From Balneolia bacterium (GTDB taxonomy: Bacteria > Bacteroidota > Rhodothermia > Balneolales > Cyclonatronaceae): a DNA stretch of 10,763 nucleotides. A program made the position numbers and the translations under genes. Where the stretch lies: contig PXDL01000220.1 in the NCBI GenBank assembly GCA_003566395.1, forward strand, positions 1 to 10,763, read 5' to 3'. The stretch's first letter is position 1, and each line of letters begins with the position of its first letter. The notes under the pieces were generated by a model, which had not been told where the DNA came from, made no database searches, and was given only the letters and a program-made list of their open reading frames with translations. Of the stretch, positions 1 to 7,047 are shown in pieces.

Positions 1-2
1 GG

Positions 3-1583
3 GATGAGCTGATCGAGAGTCTTGGAACGATCGCCAAAAGCGGCACCAAAGCGTTTCTCGGGCAGCTCACCGGGGACAGCCGCAAAGATTCTAACCTGAT
101 CGGTCAGTTCGGCGTCGGATTTTACTCCGCATTTATGGTAACCGACGAAATAACGGTAGAAACCCGCCACGCCGATCCTTCCCAGCCGGCCATGAAATGG
201 GTTTCCGACGGGCAGGGCACCTTCACCATAGAAGAAACCGACCGGACCGAACGCGGCACCCGAATTTCGTTCCGACTCAAGGACGACTACAAAGACTTTG
301 CCACGAAATACCGTGTTGAATCGGTCATCAAGAAATACTCCAATTTTGTGGATTACCCCATCCTGGTTGAGGATGAAGAGGTTAACAAAAAAGGTGCGCT
401 CTGGCACAAGCAGAAAAACGAGATCAAGGATGAAGAGCTAAAAGAGTTCTATAAGTTCATTTCCAACGATTTCAATGAGCCGCTTGATCACCTGCATCTG
501 GCAATGGAAGGGCGCATGAATTTTAAAGCCCTGCTTTTCGTGCCTGCGCAGTCGAAGCCGAATTTTTTCCGCAACGAGGAGTTCAAATCTATCCAGTTGT
601 ACTCCAATCGCGTGTTCGTTCAGGAAAATTGCGAGGAGCTGCTGCCCGAATACCTCCGCTTTATGGAAGGCCTTGTTGACAGCGAAGACCTGCCGCTGAA
701 CGTGTCGCGTGAAGTAACGCAGTACTCGCCCATCATGAAAAAGATCAAGGATGTGCTTGTGGGTAAAACTCTAAGCATGATTGAGTATTGGGCCGAAAAT
801 GAGCCGGACAAGTTCAAAACCTTCCTGAAAGAATTTGGTCCGCTCTTCAAAAGCGGGATTAATTCCGATTTCGAAAACCGCGACCGTCTCATCAACTTGC
901 TTCGTTTCCAGACCACCAAATCTAAAGACGACGAGTTGGTTTCCCTCAAACAGTATGTGGAGCGGATGCCCGATTTCCAGAAAGAAATTTACTACCTCAG
1001 CGGCGACAGCCTGCGCGATCTGCGCAACGATCCGCGCCTGGAATACTTCAACAAGAAAGGTGTTGAAGTGCTGCTTCTCCACGAACCGGTCGATTCCTTC
1101 GTAGTTCCCGGCCTGATGCAGTTCGAAGAAAAAGAACTCAAAAGCATCGAAAAATCCGACATCAAGCTTGGCGAAGATGATGCCGAACAGGAAGATGCGC
1201 TTTCCGGCGACTCTCTAAATAAACTAATCGGCGTGTTCCGCGATGAACTCAGCGATAAAGTCGAAGACGTAGTTGCCTCAAAACGTCTGGTGGATTCGGC
1301 CGCCACCCTTACCGTTGGTAAGGAAGGAATGGACAGCCACATGGAGCGGATGATGAAAATGATGAATCAGGAAATGCCGGCCTCCAAGCGCTTGTTTGAA
1401 ATCAACCCTTCGCATCCGTTGATAAAAAACCTTGCGGCAATGAACGATGCCGGTCAAACAGACCGCGTAAAGCGTTTTGCGCAGCAGCTTTTCGAAGGTT
1501 CATTGCTCATGCAGGGTCAGCTCGAATCGCCTTCGGAATTCGTGAAACGTATGACCGAGTTCATGAAGATGGCCAGCGAATAA
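3..1583 (+). CDS. htpG: Molecular chaperone HtpG (Hsp90), 5'-truncated by window edge
   Basis: Cytosolic ATP-dependent chaperone of the Hsp90 family, which acts as a homodimer in protein folding and stress tolerance. The frame is open from base 3, and the first 44 codons before the first ATG (135) already read as HtpG: LGTIAKSGTK followed by the nucleotide-lid/ATPase box GQFGVGFYSAF. The window therefore holds about 526 residues. By comparison with the ~620-residue bacterial family, roughly 90 N-terminal residues (first part of the GHKL ATPase domain) lie upstream. The middle domain shows the conserved LPLNVSREVTQYSP segment with the arginine that contacts ATP phosphate. The C-terminal dimerisation domain carries NPSHPLIKNLA and ends in MKMASE, without the eukaryotic MEEVD tail, as expected for bacteria. 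No frameshift is seen. The gene stands alone, converging on the amidotransferase gene 52 bases downstream. Confidence 0.97.
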   Translation, partial: DELIESLGTIAKSGTKAFLGQLTGDSRKDSNLIGQFGVGFYSAFMVTDEITVETRHADPSQPAMKWVSDGQGTFTIEETDRTERGTRISFRLKDDYKDFATKYRVESVIKKYSNFVDYPILVEDEEVNKKGALWHKQKNEIKDEELKEFYKFISNDFNEPLDHLHLAMEGRMNFKALLFVPAQSKPNFFRNEEFKSIQLYSNRVFVQENCEELLPEYLRFMEGLVDSEDLPLNVSREVTQYSPIMKKIKDVLVGKTLSMIEYWAENEPDKFKTFLKEFGPLFKSGINSDFENRDRLINLLRFQTTKSKDDELVSLKQYVERMPDFQKEIYYLSGDSLRDLRNDPRLEYFNKKGVEVLLLHEPVDSFVVPGLMQFEEKELKSIEKSDIKLGEDDAEQEDALSGDSLNKLIGVFRDELSDKVEDVVASKRLVDSAATLTVGKEGMDSHMERMMKMMNQEMPASKRLFEINPSHPLIKNLAAMNDAGQTDRVKRFAQQLFEGSLLMQGQLESPSEFVKRMTEFMKMASE

Positions 1584-1625
1584 CATCTTTAACACCGCTT
1601 GGCGAACTCTATCTGATGCATACTT

Positions 1626-1657
1626 GCAGGCACCGTCATACTTTTGGCGGTGCCTGT
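1626..1657 (+). terminator. Probable htpG terminator hairpin
   Basis: CAGGCACCG (1627-1635) pairs perfectly with CGGTGCCTG (1648-1656), extendable by a G-U pair, around a 12-base loop. It lies 43 bases past the htpG stop and is followed by an interrupted T-rich stretch (GTTCTGTTTT). The left arm lies just beyond the end of the oppositely oriented amidotransferase gene, whose TGA stop (1636-1638) sits in the loop and whose last codons form the other arm. The weak T tract makes efficiency uncertain. Confidence 0.5.
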
Positions 1658-2475
1658 TCTGTTTTCGTCCGGCTTTGAACCTGAATTTTTTCATCACAGC
1701 GTTCCGCCGTTTCAACGAGCATCCTGAATAATCGCTGCTGAGACTCAATTTGAGGCAGGTATTCCGGGTGCCATTGAATTCCGATCACAAATTCTTTTTT
1801 AGCAATCTCAAGCGCCTGAACCACCCCGTTGGGTTCCCTTGCCACGTACGCCACGCCTGCTCCGCGCTTATCCACAGCCTGATTATGGAGACTGTTCACT
1901 CTGGCTTCAGAGCTGCCTATAATGCGGTGCAGATTGCTGTCTTCGTCAATTAGAATGTTTTTACGCGGGTAGATCGTGTCTGCTTTGGGCGTTTCATGAT
2001 AAAACATGCTGATATCCTGATGCAATGTACCTCCAAGGTGCACATTTATAAACTGCGCGCCACGGCAAATTCCCAGCACGGGAATATTTTTTTCAAGAGC
2101 ATACATCAAAAGCCGTTTTTCCATTTCATCCCGGTCCGGATCAGGGCCGGCCATGTGTCCGAGACTGAATAGTTTACGAACCAGTGTGATACCGAAACTC
2201 ACAAAGAAAAACAGAAATCGTTTCCAGCGCTGATTCTTCTTTTCCCGGGAGAGTTCACGAAGCTTTTCCATCTCCTCCGCTCCGTACAATTCCGGGCTTA
2301 CATCGGCTCCGCCACCGATTATCAATCCGTCCAGCTCGGGTATTTCCCGCCACATGTTCGGACGTATCCGTCGTGGTTTTCCTCCTGCCCTGCGAACCGC
2401 AAGTGCCGTAAAAACCCAGGCGATGTAGCCTCCTTTGTCGGGGCCCGTAATGCCGATTACCGCTTTTTTTCTCAT
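1636..2475 (-). CDS. Class I glutamine amidotransferase-like protein (peptidase C26 / PuuD-like gamma-glutamyl hydrolase)
   Basis: Predicted cysteine hydrolase of the class I glutamine amidotransferase fold, closest in style to the gamma-glutamyl hydrolases of the peptidase C26 group (PuuD, gamma-Glu-GABA hydrolase). The nucleophile elbow GICRGAQ places Cys137, and IQWHPE gives His236 and Glu238, so the catalytic triad is complete. The N-terminus has the usual IGIT strand, a LDGLIIGGGADVSPELYG segment and the DPDRDEME helix start before the elbow. Between YG (64-65) and DPDRD (112-116) there are about 47 residues, where PuuD has about eight. This insert is charged and then strongly hydrophobic (FLFFFVSFGITLV, about 87-99), perhaps a membrane-associating helix. 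The ATG lies 5 bases after the stop of the amidoligase gene, so the two are surely cotranscribed. No Shine-Dalgarno is visible. The natural substrate is unknown; by context it may be the amidoligase product or glutamine. Confidence 0.9.
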   Translation of the reverse strand: MRKKAVIGITGPDKGGYIAWVFTALAVRRAGGKPRRIRPNMWREIPELDGLIIGGGADVSPELYGAEEMEKLRELSREKKNQRWKRFLFFFVSFGITLVRKLFSLGHMAGPDPDRDEMEKRLLMYALEKNIPVLGICRGAQFINVHLGGTLHQDISMFYHETPKADTIYPRKNILIDEDSNLHRIIGSSEARVNSLHNQAVDKRGAGVAYVAREPNGVVQALEIAKKEFVIGIQWHPEYLPQIESQQRLFRMLVETAERCDEKIQVQSRTKTEQAPPKV

Positions 2476-2480
2476 TTTTA

Positions 2481-3467
2481 TTAATTAAACCAACCGCTGA
2501 TATGTTTGCTGATTACCGACACAAACCGCTTGCCGGGTTTTTCAAGATATTCAAGGTAGGATGATGTAAGCCTGCTAAGTTTGTCCTTGCTTGATGCAAT
2601 GCGCTCCACCACCACCCAATGATTCCACTCTGTGGCGAGTGTCCAGTCCGGATTTGAGATATCGCAATTCGGCAGACGGTAATGAAAGGTCGGGCGCTTG
2701 GTGGTCAGCCCGTCGTCAACTACCTTAGTAACCCTTTCTTCATCAAGCAGCGTAAAAAGAGGGAGCATATCCAGCGGACGATTGCGGGTCGGGTTGAAAT
2801 TAAGGTAATCATCCGTGAGCTGTACGATATCCGGGTTGTAATCGGGCTGCATAATTACTTTGGCATATTTGCGGGGAAACGGGTCGATATACGGGGTGAT
2901 GTGGCGCGTTGTATCCACATCATGACGGTTTTCAAGCCAGTCGTACATCAAAATAAATGCCCGGAGAAAATCACGTATTTCGCCGGGTTCGAACGACGGA
3001 ACTTCGGGATTCAGGTGAAGCCCGAATGCGTTAAAAACCGAGGAGCGCGTTCCTTCAACCGATTGTTTCTGAAGCGCATCACGAAGCAATTCAAGTTCCG
3101 GAAGCCGGGTGATAAGAATCGGGGGCGACACAATTTCCATGGGCACGAAATCCATGGCCGAATCGGCAATAATGTCTTCAATTTTATCGGCTATATCTTT
3201 TTTCCCCATCGAAAGTTTATCGAGGTAGCCCGACATCTTTCCATCTTTAAGCAGAGATGCGTCAAGCTCAACAGCAAAGGGTCCGGCATCACTAAACACC
3301 TCGGTCTTAATTTTGCTTTTATACTTCCCCTCATAGGTGATTTCGCCACCGTACAGCCCGGTAATGGTTTCCGAAATTTCTTTTAGGGTGAGGCCGGAAA
3401 ACTCCAGTTCCACCCCCATACGCCGCGGCCGGCCTTCATGATTGGTGATATATGGAGATGCCTTCAT
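2481..3467 (-). CDS. Amidoligase family protein (glutamine-synthetase-fold COOH-NH2 ligase, PF12224-like)
   Basis: Predicted ATP-dependent ligase that would join a carboxylate to an amine. The glutamine-synthetase-like amidoligase family is defined by scattered acidic metal-binding residues and basic nucleotide/substrate-binding residues, and these are visible here: GVELEF (Glu20, Glu22) right after the typical N-terminal arginines, VELD (Glu67), MEIVSPP (Glu111), GLHLNPE (His151, Asn153, Glu155), a FNPTRNRPLD block (Arg228, Asn229, Arg230, Asp233) and TFHYRLPNC (Arg264). At 328 residues it is of ordinary length for the group, with no signal peptide or membrane segment. The ATG at 3467 has no clear ribosome binding site; the start is favoured because the conserved RR-GVELEF segment follows within 20 residues. 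It is the first gene of a two-gene operon with the C26/amidotransferase-like hydrolase, a partnership known for this family. Substrate and product are unknown; cell-wall, peptide or polyamine amides are all possible. Confidence 0.88.
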   Translation of the reverse strand: MKASPYITNHEGRPRRMGVELEFSGLTLKEISETITGLYGGEITYEGKYKSKIKTEVFSDAGPFAVELDASLLKDGKMSGYLDKLSMGKKDIADKIEDIIADSAMDFVPMEIVSPPILITRLPELELLRDALQKQSVEGTRSSVFNAFGLHLNPEVPSFEPGEIRDFLRAFILMYDWLENRHDVDTTRHITPYIDPFPRKYAKVIMQPDYNPDIVQLTDDYLNFNPTRNRPLDMLPLFTLLDEERVTKVVDDGLTTKRPTFHYRLPNCDISNPDWTLATEWNHWVVVERIASSKDKLSRLTSSYLEYLEKPGKRFVSVISKHISGWFN

Positions 3468-3660
3468 GTGAAATGAGCCGAATTACGTAAAAAAATTGAA
3501 ATTCAGAGGGTTTAGTATGGTTGTGAGCAGATTCTGCCTTATTTTCCGCTAAATTATTGATAATTAAAATAAACGCTATGCGTAGCCTTCATCATTATAA
3601 CAAGTGCTGCAGGTCTGCGTTGGCAAGCCTTAACAAGGCAATAAATCGCAATATAGTAAG

Positions 3661-3666
3661 AAAGGA
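3661..3666 (+). promoter_or_regulatory. Ribosome binding site of the FKBP gene
   Basis: AAAGGA matches the Shine-Dalgarno core and ends 8 bases before the TTG codon at 3675. It decides the start: the frame has an in-frame TAA at 3657-3659 and no ATG before the first conserved FKBP residues. It is notable because the other starts in this window lack such a site. Confidence 0.7.
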
Positions 3667-3674
3667 ACTACATT

Positions 3675-4103
3675 TTGTCACAAGTAAAAGAAGGCGATAA
3701 AGTAAAAGTCCATTATACCGGAACCCTCGATGACGGCTCCGTTTTCGACAGCTCAAAAGAGCGCCAGCCTCTTGAGTTTGAAGTCGGCTCCGGCCAAATC
3801 ATTCCGGGGTTTGAAAAAGCCGTACTCGAAATGGCTCCCGGTGACTCAACCTCCATCGAAATTCCTTCCGGCGAAGCGTATGGCGACGTTCGTGAAGATA
3901 TGATCGTGAATGTCGAGCGTGAAAAACTTCCCGCCGATATCGATCCTGAAGTCGGCATGCAGCTTCAACTTCAGCAGCCGGACGGCAACGCGCTACCGGT
4001 TGTTGTTTCCGAAGTAACCGACAGCCACGTGACCATCGATGCCAACCATCCGTTGGCCGGCCGCGATCTCAAATTTGAAATTGAGCTGATTGAAGTAAAC
4101 TAA
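3675..4103 (+). CDS. SlyD-like FKBP-type peptidyl-prolyl cis-trans isomerase
   Basis: Cytosolic prolyl isomerase and folding helper. The FKBP half is formed by residues 1 to about 68 (KVHYTGTLDDGSVFDSS, then GQIIPGFEKAVLEMAPGD and SGEAYG) and is closed by the last strand LAGRDLKFEIELIEV. Between them, about residues 70-123, lies the insert-in-flap domain that marks SlyD-type FKBPs and gives chaperone activity. Active-site residues expected for the fold are present (Tyr14, Phe24, Asp25, Ile42-Ile43, Tyr69, Phe134). The protein is 142 residues and stops right after the FKBP core, so the Cys/His-rich nickel-binding tail of E. coli SlyD is absent. The start is TTG, supported by AAAGGA 8 bases upstream and an in-frame stop just before. 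It is a single gene with its own strong terminator, divergent from the amidoligase operon across a 207-base spacer. Confidence 0.94.
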   Translation: MSQVKEGDKVKVHYTGTLDDGSVFDSSKERQPLEFEVGSGQIIPGFEKAVLEMAPGDSTSIEIPSGEAYGDVREDMIVNVEREKLPADIDPEVGMQLQLQQPDGNALPVVVSEVTDSHVTIDANHPLAGRDLKFEIELIEVN

Positions 4104-4122
4104 ACAGCTCGTCAGATGTATT

Positions 4123-4161
4123 AAAGGCACATTTCCTCTTCGGAAATGTGCCTTTTTTTTT
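4123..4161 (+). terminator. Strong intrinsic terminator of the FKBP gene
   Basis: A perfect 14-bp stem, 4123-4136 (AAAGGCACATTTCC) with 4142-4155, closes a 5-base loop and runs into nine T residues (4153-4161). It starts 19 bases after the FKBP stop. On the opposite strand the same hairpin is followed by only TTTAA, so it could weakly stop transcription arriving from the aldehyde dehydrogenase gene as well. Confidence 0.93.
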
Positions 4162-4187
4162 GAGCTGTTCTTTACCGAGCCTGCAGA

Positions 4188-5717
4188 CTAAACGTCAAAC
4201 TTGATGCCCTGGGCCAGAGGCAGTTCGTCGCTCCAGTTTATCGTATTCGTTTGGCGCCTCATGTAGGCTTTCCAGGCATCGGAGCCGGATTCGCGTCCGC
4301 CGCCGGTATCTTTTTCGCCCCCGAACGCGCCGCCGATTTCCGCACCGCTTGTACCGATATTCACATTCGCGATTCCACAGTCCGAGCCTGCATGACTCAA
4401 AAACTGCTCGGCTTCCCGCATATTCAGGGTGAATATAGATGAACTCAGCCCCTGAACCACGCCGTTATGCATGGCAATAGCTTCATCACGGCTTCTGTAT
4501 TTCATGAGATAGAGAATAGGCGCGAAAGTTTCATGCTGAACGATTTCGTACTCGTTCCTGACTTCACACACGGCCGGGCGCACGTAATGGCCGTTTTCAA
4601 ATCCTTCGCCTTCCATCACTTCACCACCGAAGATTACCGAGCCTCCTTCCTCTTTCACCTGCTTCAGGGCTTTCTGCATCTGCTCAACCGCATCCTTATC
4701 GATAAGCGGGCCGACCAGAGTGCCGTCATCCAGCGGATTGCCGATGCTCACTTTATCATAAATATCGAGCAGGCGTTTCTTCACTTTATCATACACCTTT
4801 TCATGGATGATTAGACGTCGCGTGCTCGTACAGCGCTGTCCGGCCGTTCCCACGGCTCCGAATACGGTTGCCCGAACCGCCATCTCGATATCAGCCTGAT
4901 CGGAAATAATAATGGCGTTGTTTCCGCCCAGTTCCAGAATGGTTTTTCCAAGACGCGCACCTACTACCTGAGCCACTTCCTTGCCCATGCGGGTTGAACC
5001 GGTGGCTGAAATAAGGGGGATGCGATTGTCGGCGGCCATCCACTCTCCGACTTCACGGCCGCCACATATCATATTGAAAATTCCTTCCGGGAGGTCGTTT
5101 TCCCTCAGCACCTCCGCCACGATTTTCTGACAAGCCACGGCTGTGAGCGGTGTTTTTTCAGAAGGTTTCCAGATTACCACATCACCGCATACGGCCGCAA
5201 TCATGGCGTTCCAGCTCCAAACTGCCACCGGAAAGTTAAAAGCGCTGATTACCCCGACTGGACCCAGCGGATGGTACTGATCGTACATACGGTGGCGCGG
5301 CCGCTCCGAATGCATGGTGAAGCCGTACAACTGACGCGACTGGCCCACGGCAAAATCACAGATATCAATCATTTCCTGAACTTCACCCAGGCCTTCCTGA
5401 TAAATTTTGCCCATTTCCCAGGAAACCAGTTTCCCCAGATCTTCCTTGTGATTGCGAAGAGCCAGGCCGATTTGCCGCACGATCTCTCCACGTTGCGGGG
5501 CCGGAGTCATGCGCCAGGTTGCGAATGCTTTTTGTGCGGTTTCCACTACTTCATCGTACTCTTCGCGCGATGTAAGAGTCACTTCTCCGATAACCGAACC
5601 GTCTGCCGGAGAGTGCGAAGTAAGTTTATCGGCCGTTGATTCATCCCCAAGATGATTTTGTCCTGTCGATGTTCCGTAATTCAGGCCGGAGAGCCCGAGA
5701 TTTGAAAGAAATTGCAT
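4188..5717 (-). CDS. ALDH7-family aldehyde dehydrogenase (antiquitin-like; putative aminoadipate-semialdehyde / piperideine-6-carboxylate dehydrogenase)
   Basis: NAD(P)-dependent oxidation of an aldehyde to its acid, in the cytosol. The catalytic set is complete: Asn161 in SAFNFP, Lys184 in WKPS, GSTRMG for cofactor binding, Glu262 in LELGG and nucleophile Cys296 in GTAGQRCT. The subfamily can be read from the sequence: an N-terminal NYGTSTG, the arginine directly before the catalytic cysteine, and the C-terminal run SDCGIANVNIGTSGAEIGG plus GGGRESGSDAWK, ending LPLAQGIKF, are hallmarks of ALDH7A1/antiquitin. In that family the usual substrate is alpha-aminoadipate semialdehyde from lysine breakdown, in equilibrium with piperideine-6-carboxylate. 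The length of 509 residues is normal and there is no signal peptide. The ATG at 5717 lacks a Shine-Dalgarno site. It diverges from a class III CoA-transferase gene across a spacer with a long palindrome. The family call is firm; the substrate is inferred. Confidence 0.95.
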   Translation of the reverse strand: MQFLSNLGLSGLNYGTSTGQNHLGDESTADKLTSHSPADGSVIGEVTLTSREEYDEVVETAQKAFATWRMTPAPQRGEIVRQIGLALRNHKEDLGKLVSWEMGKIYQEGLGEVQEMIDICDFAVGQSRQLYGFTMHSERPRHRMYDQYHPLGPVGVISAFNFPVAVWSWNAMIAAVCGDVVIWKPSEKTPLTAVACQKIVAEVLRENDLPEGIFNMICGGREVGEWMAADNRIPLISATGSTRMGKEVAQVVGARLGKTILELGGNNAIIISDQADIEMAVRATVFGAVGTAGQRCTSTRRLIIHEKVYDKVKKRLLDIYDKVSIGNPLDDGTLVGPLIDKDAVEQMQKALKQVKEEGGSVIFGGEVMEGEGFENGHYVRPAVCEVRNEYEIVQHETFAPILYLMKYRSRDEAIAMHNGVVQGLSSSIFTLNMREAEQFLSHAGSDCGIANVNIGTSGAEIGGAFGGEKDTGGGRESGSDAWKAYMRRQTNTINWSDELPLAQGIKFDV

Positions 5718-5813
5718 AAAGTCGAATGCTTATTTAGAATGATGGGAGTTCATGCACCGGTATGCCTGTGTACTCATTTTATAGCCGGTACTGCTGAACT
5801 TCCTGAACGGTAT

Positions 5814-5842
5814 TGTCTTATCTTACCCGGTAAAATAAGACA
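5814..5842. promoter_or_regulatory. 29-base near-perfect palindrome, candidate operator
   Basis: TGTCTTAT (5814-5821) is the reverse complement of ATAAGACA (5835-5842), and inside it TTACC (5823-5827) is the reverse complement of GGTAA (5829-5833), both centred on base 5828. Only one symmetric pair (5822/5834) mismatches. It lies 96 bases from the aldehyde dehydrogenase start and 70 from the CoA-transferase start. No T run follows, which favours a DNA-binding site of a dimeric regulator over a terminator. No regulator gene is in the window. Confidence 0.55.
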
Positions 5843-5912
5843 GTTCATCCACAATGCCGAAACGATGCGTCAGCTTATTTACGGTATCACAAAACCTAAC
5901 TGAAGCCTTTTT

Positions 5913-7043
5913 ATGCAGGTTCTTAACGGAATGAAGGTTGTGGAATTCGCGGGCGTGCTTGCCGGACCGTCCGTGGGAATGTTTCTGGCCGAGCTCGGCG
6001 CGGAGGTGTTGAAAATCGAGCATCCCGGTACACAGGGTGATGTTACCCGAAGCTGGCGCCTTGCCGGCGAATCCGGTTCGGGTTCGCGAAGCAGCTATTT
6101 CAACTCGGTAAACTGGGGCAAAAAAAGCCTGGCGCTGAATTTGAGGCTCTCTGAAGACCATTCAGAAGCAATGCATCTGGTTGAACAGGCCGATATCGTA
6201 CTTGTGAGCGCCAAACCCGGAGACGACCGAAAGCTCGGGCTCACCTACGACAAACTCTCGGCCCTGAACGCAGGCCTCATTTACGCTTCTATAAACGGCT
6301 TCGGACGGAATGATTTTCGTACGGCTTACGACGCGGTGCTTCAAGCGGAAAGCGGCTTTATGCACCTGAACCGCGAGCCGGGCGGGAAACCCGCTAAAAT
6401 GCCCGTCGCCCTTATAGATGTGCTTGCCGCGCACCATCTCAAAGAGCTTATTCTCGCCGGAGTAATTCACAAGCTAAAAACCGGTGAAGGCTGTGAGCTT
6501 GAAGTTTCACTGTTTGAAGCGGCCGTTACATCTTTGGTAAATCAGGCCGGAGCGTGGCTTTATGCCGGAACCGATCCCGAACCGATGGGCACCGAGCACC
6601 CCCATATTTTTCCGTATGGATGCAGCTTTGAAACGGCCGAACGAAAGTCGCTTCTTCTGGCGGTCGGCAATGACGCTCAGTTCAGGCAGCTTTGCGAATT
6701 ACTGGCACGCCCCGAACTGGCCGGGCATCCCGATTATGCGACCAACCCCGCACGGTCGGCTCACCGTGATAAGCTCAGAAGTGAATTGAAGGAAGCTTTC
6801 GCTGTGGTACAAAATACTTCAGCTTTTCTGGAACAGCTTCACGAAAAACGAGTTCCGGCCGGTATGGTTCGCCGGGTTTCCGAAGCTGTTGATCGGTATG
6901 TACAGCGCTTCCCCACACATAAGGATGGCGGGCTTACCGGTCTGCCTCAGCTTGCGGGCAGGTGGAACGGGAAACGGCTGAGCAAATCGCTTAACGAACC
7001 TCCGGAATTTCCAGCTACCGAGGAGCATCATCCCAAAAAATAA
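5913..7043 (+). CDS. CaiB/BaiF class III CoA-transferase family protein
   Basis: Cytosolic enzyme that would transfer CoA from an acyl-CoA to a free acid (the family also holds the AMACR-type racemases). The N-terminal half starts with the family signature VVEFAGVLAGPSVGMFLAELGAEVLKIEHP and continues with KKSLALNL, GLIYASINGFG and YDAVLQAESG. The invariant catalytic aspartate that forms the acyl-anhydride intermediate is Asp169 in VALIDVLAAHH, at the same number as in formyl-CoA transferase. The C-terminal small domain is present (HPHIFPYG, LLLAVGNDAQFRQLCELL) and ends with a polar tail. The 376-residue length is slightly short but intact for the family. The ATG at 5913 has no clear ribosome binding site; Met7 is an alternative, but residues 1-6 fit the usual LNGMKVVE opening. 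The gene diverges from the ALDH7 gene and its stop is 4 bases from that of the barrel gene. The acyl substrate cannot be read from the sequence. Confidence 0.93.
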   Translation: MQVLNGMKVVEFAGVLAGPSVGMFLAELGAEVLKIEHPGTQGDVTRSWRLAGESGSGSRSSYFNSVNWGKKSLALNLRLSEDHSEAMHLVEQADIVLVSAKPGDDRKLGLTYDKLSALNAGLIYASINGFGRNDFRTAYDAVLQAESGFMHLNREPGGKPAKMPVALIDVLAAHHLKELILAGVIHKLKTGEGCELEVSLFEAAVTSLVNQAGAWLYAGTDPEPMGTEHPHIFPYGCSFETAERKSLLLAVGNDAQFRQLCELLARPELAGHPDYATNPARSAHRDKLRSELKEAFAVVQNTSAFLEQLHEKRVPAGMVRRVSEAVDRYVQRFPTHKDGGLTGLPQLAGRWNGKRLSKSLNEPPEFPATEEHHPKK

Positions 7044-7047
7044 AACC

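Noticed and set aside
135..137. ATG at 135 as the htpG start
   Set aside because: The frame upstream to base 3 encodes conserved HtpG sequence, so this is an internal methionine of a gene cut by the window edge.
2682..3386. Open frame of 234 codons on the plus strand
   Set aside because: It lies wholly antisense to the amidoligase, whose protein has clear family motifs; the antisense product has no recognisable domain and biased composition typical of a shadow frame.
3527..3537. GCAGATTCTGC palindrome upstream of the amidoligase
   Set aside because: Only 5+1+5 bases, too short to separate from chance without conservation data.
3627..3639. GCCTT-AAC-AAGGC small hairpin in the FKBP leader
   Set aside because: A five-pair stem with a three-base loop is weak and not placed to cover the ribosome binding site.
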